Source of the DNA: Dipteris shenzhenensis
Lineage: Eukaryota; Polypodiophyta; Polypodiopsida; Gleicheniales
DNA length: 64,000 nucleotides
NCBI GenBank assembly: GCA_047967505.1
Contig: CM106538.1
Reading direction: 5' to 3' (one strand)
The notes below the pieces were generated by a model. The model saw only the letters and a program-made list of their open reading frames with translations, did not search any database and was not told the origin of the DNA. The position numbers and the translations under genes are program-made. This document shows positions 1 to 12,500 of the stretch, in pieces. Positions within the stretch are counted from its first letter, which is position 1. Each line of letters starts with the position of its first letter.

Positions 1-159
1 ATACAATATCTTAGAAAATAGAAATAACTGAGAGCTGCTAGGCTATCACTTGATACTCAAACTCTTATCAAACATAGAAGAAAACAATAGCAATGCCAAA
101 TTAAAAAATATCAATTTTGGGATTTCTAGTGCTTCATTCCATGTTACTCCCCTTAGAGT

Positions 160-635
160 ATGATGCATATTCCCAAGATTGGAATTTGGGATTCTGGTGC
201 TTCATTCCATGTTAGTCCCCATATGGAATGGTTCTCCACTTATGACAGTGGAAAGACAGGTTGTGTGCATCTTGGAAATAACTATGCATGTGACATAGTG
301 GGAGTAGGTGACATAATGTTTTCTTTTGCAGGTGGGTTTGCATTTGTTTTAAAAAATGTGAGACATGTGCCTAAGCTGACCACGAGTCTCATTTCAATGG
401 GTCAGCTAGATGATGCTAGTTTTCAGACCACTTTTGGCTTTTAAAGTTGAAAATTCAGAAGGGCTCTATGGTTTTGGCCCGGAGTGTCAAGTGTGGGATG
501 TTGTATCCCTTACATGTATCAAGGGTGTTTGATCATGTTGTTGCAATAACCAAGTAGCCAAGTACTTCTTTGTGGCAGTGCCGATTGGGGCACATGAGCC
601 AGAATGGAATGAAACTCTTATGCCATTGATTGTAA
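160..635 (+). pseudogene. Copia pol fragment: protease and gag-pre-integrase, left copy
   Basis: The frame at 160-444 encodes a Copia-type aspartic protease segment with IWDSGASFHV, the D-S-G catalytic motif, followed by the usual VRHVPKLTTSLISMGQL. After the stop at 442-444 a shifted frame continues with the gag-pre-integrase motif (WQCRLGHMSQNG in the sister copy). No integrase core, reverse transcriptase or RNase H follows on this strand. It is a dead fragment. Confidence 0.85.
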
Positions 636-916
636 CATTCATTATTTACAGATACACTATTACTAATGTACAATGGTCTTTTTATGAGTGTAATGCTTCC
701 ATAAGAATGTAAGGGCATATGTTGACCACAAGGTATACAAACTTGTACTCTATTTTCTTTGGCCTACTATAAGGTACATCTAACTGAAGGTGTTGCGTTT
801 TGAGAAGCTAAATTTTATAATTAGAATCTAGCTGATTTTGTGGAGTCTTTAAAAGGCCTATCCCCATTTTTCTCCCCTTTTTTCTCTCCTTACTCCCCCT
901 TTTTTTGGGTCTGCCC

Positions 917-920
<4 letters not shown>

Positions 921-993
<73 letters not shown>
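921..993. repeat. (CT)n microsatellite
   Basis: About 36 uninterrupted CT units. The matching place in the right duplicate (5425-5447) has only about 11 units. The two open frames through it (poly-LS and poly-RE) are artefacts of the repeat. Confidence 0.97.
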
Positions 994-998
<5 letters not shown>

Positions 999-3882
999 CC
1001 TTCCTCTCTTCTACTACTGTTGCTCTAGAGACCTTTTGGGTAGGCCTTATGAATGACAAAAGTCATTCACTTTTTTAAATCCCAATTATTAGTAATGCCT
1101 CATCATCCAAAAAACGGGGCAATATATGTTGCAATGTACTTGTGTCTGAGAGCGTTAACAACACTACCCTTGACACCATATTGGCCATTGTGTGTTAGTT
1201 CTTTGACTTGGTAATAGCAATTCAATCAATCTTATTTCAGTAGGAGTGAAGAATTTCAATAGAGTATTGTGTTTTAATGCATTTTTATAATCTACGCAAA
1301 TTCTATGCTCCATAGGCTTTAATGTTTGAATAGTGCATGCCCTCTTTCTTGCAATCCAATCAAAATTCTCTTTTTCAACAAGTGCTTTGTTGAATATTAG
1401 AAAGGCAAATATGTGCAGATGTGCCCTGAATTGCTTTAAGATATTTCATAACTATTTTGAACATTCTCCAACCATATGTGTCCTTTTTTGAATTACATTA
1501 TCCTCCATAGTTATTCTCCTCTTTTGCTTCTTCGTTGCCGCTTGCATTTTCAAACCCCAATCTTCCCATATGTTTGGAAGTGTTGATATTTCAATAGTGG
1601 GATCTACTATTATTGTTTATTGGCTCAATAGATTTAGAAGCTTGATCTTCTATATCTTTTCACGTCATAAAGTTTTTTGTCTTATAGTAGCAATGGACAT
1701 CTTGATGGAAGAATGCTCTTTAAAATAATTCATTATTTGTGCAAGTGGCATCTTTCTTTTTTGTTGAAGTATTTCTCCCCGAAAAGAATATGGGTAAATG
1801 TTCATGTTTGGATATTGAATGAGTTATTGACTCGTCATTGGTTACCTAACTATGTTACAATTCTCATACTTCTTGTAGTTTGTATCCAATTTTTCGTAAA
1901 CTTCTATTCTATACGTAAATTGTAAGTGTAAACACTCATTTCATATATAAAAGAATCAAAAGGAGAGATGCCAAACTCCTAAGTTTTCTAAATGCATTAC
2001 ATATTCTTCCTTGTTTCTTATGGTTGGGTATAGATAAGAAAACATTTTATCTTTAAAATTTTGAACATATTCTTCTTCAATTCCATTTCTTATCTCAACA
2101 ATTTTCCTGACCTTTGAAGCTATTGTTCTTCTAATTACTTCTGTTGTTACATGATAGTTAAGCATGTAAGAAACACAGATGAAAATGCTTTTATTTCTTG
2201 GAAACTGAAGCTTTAAATAACAATGAATGTCAGAGACAGCAGCGATGAAATTGGAATCCATTTGCAAATTTCAAAGTAGAATCTTTCCAACACTTAAAAG
2301 TTTGAGGGTCGCACTTCTTTGTAAAGTTCTGTTTGGAAAACAAGCAGCTTCCACTGGAATGTAACATTGAGTTGTTTACAAATTTTTTAAAAAGGGAAAA
2401 AATGATATTATGCAACTGCACTGCAACTTCGAGGTTTCATAAATTTGTCACTGAACTATTCGAATGTAATATACTTCATGCAATGATATATCTGCGTAAT
2501 TGATTGTTCACAGCATACATATTTCTGTAACTTCTGATTTAAAGAAACAACCTTTGAATGTAATGAAACTCGCATGTAATTTTGACATGCAAAGAAACTG
2601 GTTTTCAGAAGCAAAAACTGTTGTCACAGTTGAAGTTCAATGAAACTGTAACATCACATTCAACCATCATATGTCAGACATGTAAAGAAAAGTGTATTTT
2701 GAAGACCAAAACTGTTGCAACATAAGAGAAATTCGATGTCAAGGAAGAACCTTGGCATATTACAGAATTCTTGTAACATCACTGCCGTTGAAAGCATGTT
2801 AATCCAAGGTAGCTTTTTGGACAAGTATTCTAGTTGAGTTCTCTGAATGAGTACCTATATAAGGCAGTAAACTAGGAAGCTGCCATTAGTTAATGAAATG
2901 AACTTTTTGACAAATAAATAGATCACCAACATAGAGTACAAAAACAACTTCCAAGGATCAAATGGTCTAAAACATTGAGAGTTTTTTGTCTACACTGAAA
3001 AGAATGGATGGATTTCACTTACAATTATAATAAACGCTTTGGTTGAACTCCTGAAATTTAGTGTGCTGAGAGACTTTTGAGTTAGCTAACATATTTTCCC
3101 ATTGGAAACACCAACTTACAATATGCAAAAGAGTAGAGACTCATTCGTATTTTATACTTTCTTACAATATACGTACACAACAATTTGCAATGGATCCTTT
3201 AGCATTAAGCTTACTAAAAGAAATACAGAAACATAGAAGTGCCACACTACTATTGCAACAACACATGACATGAAACGCAGTTCTGCTACTTCCCTATTCG
3301 AAACACCAACTTACACTCCTCAAAGGGCAACGACCTTTTCCGTTTATTCTATAAATTCCAATAACAGATGAAGGTAGTGATTTGTAATGGATGCTTTAAC
3401 AATAGCACAAGAAAACAAAACTCAAATCGGCTCATAAAACTACCACAGAAATGAACTTAAACAACACCACAGTAAGCATTTGGATAATAGCGACCTTCTC
3501 ACAGGAACTTTGAGAGCTAACAAGCAAGAACTATTCACTGAGAGACAGAAGTAAACCTTCATTCTCGACCACCTCTACATAAGAAGCGAAAGGCATAAAA
3601 TAGTCCACACTCATACGAACAATGCCGAACAAAAATAATACTGTGAGGAGCAGAGAAGCATCTCCCAAATTTTTAAGCCAAGAGGGAAGTGCCTAGATCC
3701 ACGCTGGCTATACCAAGCGCACGGATCCTCCATCCTCCAGTCATTATGCATGCGAATCCTTATGGGGATATCTTGGAAGAGGCCTAGTGGGAGATTTCAT
3801 TTTTAGGTGCTACAAATTAAGCTTCCACTTGATAATTAATGACTTGTTCTGTAGTGATCAAATTATGCACCAAAGTACCTCT

Positions 3883-4216
3883 TTAAACCTCGTCTTCTTC
3901 ACTGGCTGGGCCATTTTCCCAATAATTCTCCTTTATACGGTGGTTTTTAAAATTTTCAATGTTTCTTACAGTTGTGAAAGTTGCTATGTGCTGAGCTTCA
4001 CAATTGGATGTGGCAACTATAGGTTGCTTCTTGCTGAACCAAGGGATGCATGAAGCTCTAAGCATAAAGCAGTTGCCACTTTGTGACACCCTAGTGTCAT
4101 AACATTCTGCCCAGTCGCTGTTGGTAAATGCATGCAAAACAAGTGGGGCCTTTGAACCATAGAGTAAACTCAAATGTTATGTGGCCTTCAAGTATCGAAA
4201 GACCCGCTTCACTGCT
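3883..4216 (-). pseudogene. Copia RNase H fragment
   Basis: Read on the minus strand from about 4216 the order is AVKRVFRYLKAT, an in-frame TAA, HLSLLYGSK, then SDWAECYDTRVSQSGNCF and WFSKKQPIVATSNCEAQHIA. This matches the Copia RNase H block (RYLKGT...SDADWAGC.DTR.STSGYCF...SKKQ..VA.SS.EAEY). It lies between the two long duplicates, in the opposite orientation to their protease fragments, so it comes from a different element. Confidence 0.85.
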
Positions 4217-4297
4217 TGCCAACATTACGTACTATGTACCTGATGAGTTGGAAAATGGCATACTGAAGATCAGGTTGGGTATGATAAGGGTATATGT

Positions 4298-4623
4298 ACA
4301 TGCCTTCCACACGCTTGGCATGTGATCTCTCTTATATTATTGGAACATATGGACATGAGCCCACCTCTTTATATGACTCACTCTTCCTATTTTCTAAAAA
4401 CCCCATAATATCCCATACACAAATAGCTCTCACCCCATACCAAGGTATTTATCATTCATACACATGGGTTTAACAATGATCCATTCCACTCATCCTCTCA
4501 ATCCCATACAATATCTTAGAAAATAGAAATAAGTGAGAGCTGCTAGGCTATCACTTGATACTCAAACTCTTATCAAACATAGAAGAAAACAATAGTAATG
4601 CCAAATTAAAAAATATCAATTTT
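4298..4623 (-). repeat. Gypsy LTR fragment joined to Copia sequence
   Basis: This stretch (from ACATGCCTTCCACAC to AAATATCAATTTT) closely matches the end of the full Gypsy LTRs at 44885-45211 and about 50775-51094. It stops about 7 bp short of the LTR terminus and runs straight into the Copia protease fragment. The first 115 bases or so of the window are the same LTR fragment from the left duplicate. The LTR fragment was therefore part of the unit that was duplicated. Confidence 0.85.
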
Positions 4624-4664
4624 GGGATTTCTAGTGCTTCATTCCATGTTACTCCCCTTAGAGA

Positions 4665-5134
4665 ATGATGCATATTCCCAAGATTGGAATTTGGGATTCT
4701 AGTGCTTCATTCCATGTTACTCCCCATATGGAATGGTTCTCCACTTATGACAGTGGAAAGACAGGTTGTGTGCATCTTGGAAATAACTATGTGTGTGACA
4801 TAGTGGGAGTAGATGACATAATGTTTTCTTTTGCAAATGGGTTTGCATTTGTTTTGAAAAATGTGAGACATGTGCCTAAGCTGACCACGAGTCTCATTTC
4901 AATGGGTCAGCTAAATGATGCTAGTTTTCAGACCACTTTTGGCTTTTTAAGTTGAAAATTCAGAAGGGCTCTATGGTTTTGGCCCGAAGTGCCAAGTGTG
5001 GAATGTTGTATCCCTTACGTGTATCAGGGGTGTTTGATCATGTTGTTGCAATAACCAAGCAGCCAAGTACTTCTTTGTGGCAGTGCCGATTGGGGCACAT
5101 GAGCCAGAATGGAATGAAACTCTTCTGCCATTGA
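4665..5134 (+). pseudogene. Copia pol fragment: protease and gag-pre-integrase, right copy
   Basis: This is the same fragment as at 160. Here the catalytic motif reads WDSSASFHV, so the Gly of D-S-G is lost. The protease frame ends at 4955 and the gag-pre-integrase part (4952-5134) continues in another frame, with WQCRLGHMSQNGMKL. Both changes point to inactivity. Confidence 0.85.
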
Positions 5135-5424
5135 TTGTACCATTCATTATTTACAGATACACTATTACTAATGTACAATGGTCTTTTTATGAGTGTAATG
5201 CTTCCATAAGAATGTAAGGGCATATGTTGAGCACAAGGTATGCAAACTTGTACTCTATTTTCTTTGGCCTACCCTAAGGTACGTCTAACTGAAGGTGTTG
5301 CGTTTTGAGAAGCTAAATTCTATAATTGAAATCTAGCTGATTTTGTGGAGTTTTTAAAGAGCCTATCCCCATTTTTCTCCCCTTTTTTCTCTACTTACTC
5401 CCCCTTTTTTTGGGTCTGCCCCCT

Positions 5425-5447
5425 TCTCTCTCTCTCTCTCTCTCTCT
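5425..5447. repeat. (CT)n microsatellite, short paralogue of the run at 921
   Basis: About 11 CT units at the position equivalent to 921-993 in the other duplicate, so the length has changed since the duplication. Confidence 0.9.
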
Positions 5448-7968
5448 TCTACTACTATTGTTCTAGGGACCTTTTGGGTAGGCCTTATGAATGACAAAAG
5501 TCATTCACTTTTTTAAATCCCAATTATTAGTAATGCCTCATCATCCAAAAAACAGGGCAATATATATTGCAATGTACTTGTGTCTCAGAGCGTTAACAAC
5601 ACTACCCTTGACACCATATTGGCCATTGTGTGTTAATTCTTTGACTTGGTAATAGCAATTCAATCAATCTTATTTGAGTAGGAGTGAAGAATTTCAATAG
5701 AGTATTGTGTTTTAATGCATTTTTATAATCTATGCAAATTCTATGCTCCATAGGCTTTAATGTTTGACTAGTGCATGCCCTCTTGCGCGCAATCCAATCA
5801 AAATTCTCTTTTTCAACAAGTGCTTTTTTGAATATTAGAAAGACAAATATGTGCAGATGTGCCCTGAATTGCTTTAAGATATTTCATAATTATTTTAAAC
5901 ATTCTCCAACCATATGTGTCCTTTTTTAAACTACATTATCCTCCATAGTTATTCTCCTCTTTTGCTTCTTCGTTGCCGCTTGCATTTTCAAACCCCAATC
6001 TTCCCACATGTTTGAAGTGTTGATATTTCAATAGTGGGATCTACTATTATTGTTTATTGCAATGCTCAATAGATTTAGAAGCTTGATCTTCTATATCTTT
6101 TCACGTCATAAAGTTTTTTGTCTTATAGTAGCAATGGACATCTTGATAGAAGAATGCTCTTTAAAATAATTCATTATTTGTGCAAGTGGCATCTTTCTAT
6201 TTTTGTTGAAGTATTTCTTCCCAAAAAGAATATGGGTAAATGTTCATGATTGGGCATTGAATGAGTAATTGACTGTCATTGGTTATCAAACTATGTTACA
6301 ATTCTCACACTTCTTGTAGTCTTTATCCCATTTTTCGTAAACTTCTATTCTATATGTAAATTGTAAGTGTAAATAGTCATTTCATATATAAAAGAATCAA
6401 AAGGAGAGATGCCAAACTTCCAAGTTTTCTAAATGCATTACATATTCTTCCTTGTTTCTTATGGTTGGGTATAGATTAAAAAACATTTTATCTTTAAAAT
6501 TTTGAACATATTCTTCTTCAATTTCATTTCTTATCTCAACAATTTTCCTGACCTTTGAAGCTATTGTTCTTCTAATTGCTTCTGTTGTTACATGATAGTT
6601 AAGCATGTAAGAAACACAGATGAAAATGATTTTCTTTCTTGGAAACTGAAACTTTAAATAACAATGCATGTCAAAGTCAACAGCCATGAAATTGGAATCC
6701 ATTTGCAAATTTCAAAGAAGATTCTTTCCAACACTTAAAAGTTTTGAGGGTCACACTTCTTTGTAAAGTTCTGTTTGGAAAACAAGCAGCTTCCACTGGA
6801 ATAACATTGAGTTGTTTACAAATTTTTTAAAAAGGGACAAAATGATATTATGCAACTGCACAACAACTTCTAGGTTTCATAAATTTGTCACTGAACTATT
6901 CGAATGTAATATACTTCATGCAATGATATATCTGCATAATTGATTGTTCACAGCATACATACTTCTGTAACTTCTGATTTAAAGAAACAACCTTTGACTG
7001 TAATGAAACTCGCAGGTAATTCTGACATGCAAAGAAACTGGTTTTCAGAAGGAAAAACTGTGGTCACAGCTGAAGTTCAATGAAACTGTAACATTACATT
7101 CAACCATCATATGTTAGACATGTAAAGAAAAATGTATTTCGAAGACCAAAACTGTTAACATAAGAGAAATTCGATGTCAAGGAAGAACCTTGTCATATTA
7201 GAGAATTCTTGGAACATGACTGCCGTTGAAAGCGTGTTTATCCAAGGCAGCTTTCTGGACATGTACTCCAGTTGAGTTCTTTGAATGTGTACCTATGTAA
7301 GGCAGTAAACTAGGAAGCCGCCATTAGTCAATGAAATGAAGTTTTTGACAAATACATTGATCAACAACATAGAGTACAAATACGACTTCCAAGGATCAAA
7401 TGGTCTAAAACATTGAGAGTTTTTTGTCTACATTGAAAAGAATGGATGGATTTCACTTACAATTATAATAAACACTTTGCTTGAACTCCTGAAATTCAGT
7501 GTGCCGAGAGACTTTTGAGTTAGCTGACGTATTTTCCTATTGGAAACACCAACTCACAGTATGCAGAAGAGTAGAGACTCATTCGTATTTTACACTTTCT
7601 AACAATATACGTACCCAGCAATTTGCAATGGATCCTTTAGCATTAAGCGAAACTAACTTAAAAAACACCACAGTAAGCATTTGGATAACAGCGACCTCCT
7701 CACAGGAACTTTGAGAGCTTACAAGCAAGAACTATTCACTGAGAGAGAAGTTAACCTTCATTCTCAGCCACCTCTACATAAGAAGTGAAAGGCATAAAAT
7801 AGTCCACACTCATACGAACAATGCCAAACACAAATAATACTGTGAGGAGCGGAGAAGCATCCCCCAAATTTGTAAGCCAAGAGGGAAGTGCTTAGATCCA
7901 TGCTGGCTATACCAAGCGCACACATCCTCCGTCCTCCAGTCATTGCGCATGCAAATACTTATGGGGAT

Positions 7969-9575
7969 AAAAGTGAAAATGATCTTCCACCTGCAACTCA
8001 TAACGAGAACGAAGAGAGGCAGCCCAAAGATCTGTAAAAATCTGCCATGAAAGCACGCACGATGTGCAATCAACAGCAAGCCGGAAAATGTAGACATAAG
8101 GCTGGAATACCATCACTTACAAGAGAATTCATTGAGGTATCAGAGTTGCACAGAGCAATAAAAATCCATCTGCATCTCTTAAATGGAATGACAATAAAAA
8201 TCGATCGAAATCTAAGTAAATCCACCAGGGCAGCAAGAAATTTCATAAAGACAGACTTGAAGGGAAGAAAGACAAGTAAAGGAAAAGAGGGCAGGAAGAG
8301 CTCTGGTTGCAAGAGAGAAGAATAATGAGCTGCCGTCCAGAAGAGGGCAGAGCAGAGGAAAGAGATGAAGCCGCTGTCCACCCAAAAAAAGACAAATGGA
8401 AGGCACAAACAATAAATAACCAGACCTAAAACAAATTTACCCTAACAAAGCACTAAAATACTACTAAACTAACACTAACTAAAGTCAGCTTCAATTTTTG
8501 AACTAACTTCAAACATCTACACAAGGTTAGAAAAACCATAACACAAGAATGCATGGACCCTACGCAGGGCGTGAAGACACACACGTTTATGTTTTATGAG
8601 TAGTCTCGTAAACATCTAACCTGCCACACCAGATAAATCGATACCCAGTTTTTCGAGGCAAGATACGTATGCTTGTATGATAGCACAAACAATACTCTGG
8701 TCACAAAAACAAATACAGCCCATTACAGACCACATTAAACATGTGCTGTCGGCGACTGGTCATATAAAGCGTACTGCACCAATGATCTATTTGCAAGATT
8801 ACAGATGTTAATACACCATCGCCATGCTATGCTCCTTCAACCACCTAGATATTGTCAACCAACTATACCAATCCAACTGGATGGACTAGAAAAGATCGCA
8901 GCAGCATTTTCCCTTCTCTTCTCCCTGACGGAGCAATTAACTGTGTTTCACTTCACAGCAGAGCCCAAAGCGTACCTGACGAGGCTCAGTCAGACAACAT
9001 TGATTTTGTCAAATGACACTGACACTAGTCAAATTCACCTACCACGCAAATGCGAATCAAATGGTCACAGGCTTCCTAGATGATATGCTGCCCAAAAATT
9101 TGGGCATAAACAAAGGGAGTATGATCTTTTACGTCATTTGTTTGTGTTAGATGCATTGCTAAAGGTGCATAATGATTATCTACAAATTCCTCAAACAAGA
9201 TCCAAATAATTGCATCCCATGAAGCATCTGTCTCAGAATTAATGAAGAATTCGCATGAGCAGATACAAGTACAAGAAGTCCATAATTCGAGCAACTCATA
9301 ATCTTCAAGATAAATCTATTAATTGCAGTCGAATGTTACAGCAAAGGACACCTTTGGGTGGAAAAGAGCAATGTACAAGGTTGAAATATGCAAGCCATGA
9401 TTTGCATACAATTATTCTGTAGATCTTCACCAGCCAATCCAAGATTTAGGTGAATCCTCTCTACAGAATGTTTTTTTAAAGCTTTACAATCTTCTTGATA
9501 ATCAAGACATAAATACCCTGTCCCTTCATGGTAAGGATACTGCACTAACTGGACAATGCAGTGTTCTGTTAAAAG
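7969..9575. other. Region between the duplication and the GLDP 3' end
   Basis: I see no recognisable gene here. Part of it should hold the 3' UTR of GLDP, which is transcribed leftwards from 9576, but I could not pick a polyadenylation site. Minus-strand frames around 7810-8412 have no recognisable motif. Confidence 0.5.
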
Positions 9576-12500
9576 TTAAGCAGCAGCAGCTTGTTCTTCA
9601 TAATCGCACTCAGCTGGTCGGAGAGTGCACACAAGATTGCGATCTCCATAGACATTGTCTACTCGTCCTGAAAATAACACAAGTAGTTAAAAACGTTGGT
9701 TCAGACAAATCTCAGCCCCGTTTATTCAAGGAAAGGTAATAATAAAAAATAACATATACCTTTGTGAGACTAGAACATATCCAATCATACAAATTCAGAT
9801 TTTTGTTGTTCTAAAACTCAAAGTTCTACAATGAAGAATATTTAGCTGTTGGGCTTCTGCACCCGTGTAAGATATTTCGATATAGTTGAGGAGCTGATCA
9901 CCACTTGGATGAAAATTCAAAGAATTTGTAACAGAGGGAAAGAGGATAGATTAATTCTTATACCTGTTGAGGGCCAGAATTTGGAGGCACGGACCCAAGG
10001 TGCCGGGAAGGCAGCAGCCTCTCGCATGTATGGTTTTGTCCAGTTGTCAGCCAACACAACGGATGCAGGATGAGGTGCACCCTGAAATTGCCAAGATTAC
10101 GCACCGTCAGCCGGTTGTCTCAAGAGTAAAAGCCTATATTTAATGTTTGTCACACACTTGAAAAAAACTCACTTTCAAGACATTGTCATGTGGACTAGAA
10201 GCTCCTTTCTCAATAGACTCAATTTCTTGCCGAATTGAAATGAGTGCATTACAGAAACGATCGAGTTCAGCCTGTTTCATATCAAGGGGGGCAAACAATC
10301 ATCTTCTGTAACTTATGCTATGGACATAAAAAACCTAGATGAAATGTTCCAAATGTTATCAAGACAAACAAACCATGCACATTCCCTGATGCAACACAAC
10401 ACTAATTTCTGCATAGATATTAGAGATGAAAAGAAGGTGTGGTCGATGAACAAATGAAATTAGACAGCAAAAAGGTATACCTTGCTCTCACTTTCAGTGG
10501 GCTCAATCATTAAAGTCCCAGGCACAGGCCATGACATGGTGGGTGCATGATACCCATAATCAATCAAACGCTTGGCCACATCTTCTGCCTCAATGCCAGC
10601 AGTTTCCTGCAAGTAAAACAAGCATAGCATCTTCTTCAACATCCCTGTACTTTTGGCCACTTTACCAGTACTTTGCTTATGATTGATCCACCCAAAAATT
10701 TAAAAACAATGTGGCAAATCTGCCACCTAGAAGCAGGTTTTACCAACTCCTTGGTTAACCTCCTCTATCATGTAGCCATTCTCTTCACCCTTTTGCCAGC
10801 AATTTTGACAAAAATTTGGCCTAGGATGTAATACTGAATCAATACAAAGTTTCTTCATTTGACTTTTAACGTGATCAAACTTCAGAGTACAAAACCATGG
10901 CTGAAAAAGGACACCTTAAATGGCCTCAGATCAATTATGAATTCGTGAGCACAGGTACCATTCTTCCCCCAAAATAGAACATGGTAATACTTCTGCTCAC
11001 GGGCAACAAAACCAAGTACAAAAGAAGCTTGGTGAGTCTATTCAGCTGACTTGGAGTGCAAAAAAGGAGAAACGGAATCAAATTACCTCCAGACGCTTCG
11101 CCATGTAATTGGCATTCAAAATAGCCAGCTTTGAGGCATCAGTAAGGCCCTTAGAACCCATCATTGCAATGTACGAATAAGAAATGGGTAAGATCAAAGC
11201 TGATCCCCAAGGTGCAGCAGAGATAGTACCAAGTGGCGAAAGCTTGTCCTGAGGTAAAGGAATTCCACCGGTGGATACCTGCCAAAGAACAGAATCCAAG
11301 GTGACTGGGTAAAACATGCCAAATACATGACTATAGGAATGCCTGAAACTTGTATTTGCGATATACAAATGCACTTTTTTACCCTACGAACTCAAACCCA
11401 AAGCTATATATCACCAACTCCATCAAAATACGGACAGCCACTATGATATTCCCACCACCTTCAGAAATACACAATGAGGAGCATCAATCGTCACAGAATG
11501 AATGCTCAGACATGCACACATATCTCCATGGTCATATCTGCTATTCACTTCTGGGCCTTTGACAATGTGAAGAATTTAGTAGATCTGTACCTCTTTTCGC
11601 AACATAAACTCTACTCCTTCGAGATTAGCAATTTAAGAGCGCAATCGCAGAATTCATTTTGAAACAGAAGTTTTGATATCCAACGTCCTGCTCAAATCCA
11701 ACGCTATAGGATTGTAATATTGCAGTGCTAGAAACTACCCAGATTCCTAAGCTTGAGTGACACTTTTTATGTGGACAGGGTGACACTGTTGAAAGTGTAT
11801 AACACTTTTTATGGACAGGATGTCATGTTATACACTTTCAACATGACATCCTCTCCAGCAGTTTATATTGCCTCAACTAACTCATCATTGGCCAACTAAT
11901 CTCCAGAGAGAAGTTCCTTCTTGTCAATTCCTACACAGCCCTCAAATGCATCACATAATTTCTCTGATTGGTTCTGGTGCAAGTAGCAGTCAACCTAACA
12001 AAGGTCAAAGGAGTATTTTAGGACATTCAGATCAAAATATTTATGTCCACTATTGCTGAATTATCTTTACCAGCCCTCTCTCTATGACTCCTGGAGATAT
12101 AGCTGGCGCCCTTGAAGGCCTACAAAATGGCTAGTTTGGCAGTAGAAACTAATGACAACAATTATACACGTTCCTCCAGTAGGAAGAGCCCAGTCTACTG
12201 GTCTATGTCTGCAAGCGTTAAAGTTCCCACTCTCTTGTAGCTGAATATTTATTCAAAATAAGTAACTTAAGGTACATCACAAAACAACGGTTCAGTCATG
12301 GTCTGCAAAACATAACTTCCAGATGACCCAGGCTGCAATGCAGATGAGCATTGAAGAAAGCTACAGCTTAAGGTAAGATCCGGTGCGCATCAAGTCATGT
12401 GAGCACAACTACACCACATCAGAGATAAGTTCAACACTAAATTTGTGCATGCATCATAAGGTGCATAGACGACGTTCTGGGACTAGAGAGAGTTGACGTA

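Larger units (their letters stand above)
1..3769. repeat. Left copy of a long direct duplication (period about 4.5 kb), truncated by the window start
   Basis: Positions 1-3769 match 4507-7968 almost throughout, beginning with the same ATACAATATCTTAGAAAATA and ending near the TTATGGGGATA motif. The unit contains an LTR fragment, a Copia protease fragment, a CT microsatellite and about 2.7 kb of AT-rich sequence (1060-3769) where I recognise no gene. The right copy is shorter because of a gap of about 200 bp (this copy's 3215-3440) and small indels. Orientation is direct. Confidence 0.9.
4507..7968. repeat. Right copy of the long direct duplication
   Basis: This partners the copy at 1-3769. 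It differs by scattered substitutions, a shorter CT run and a missing block near 7648. I see no host gene in 5460-7968. A 103-codon minus-strand frame (6397-6708) is open in both copies, but most base differences between copies change amino acids, so it is not under visible constraint. Confidence 0.9.

Noticed and set aside
808-1059. Open frames through the CT run (poly-RE and poly-LS)
   Set aside because: Produced entirely by the dinucleotide repeat.
1956-2267. 103-codon minus-strand frame, also open at 6397-6708 in the duplicate
   Set aside because: Of about 14 base differences between the copies, nearly all change the amino acid. A protein under selection would show mainly silent changes, so the frame is open by chance and young divergence.
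8070-8408. 112-codon hydrophobic minus-strand frame
   Set aside because: No recognisable domain; overlapping frames on both strands at the edge of the duplication suggest chance.
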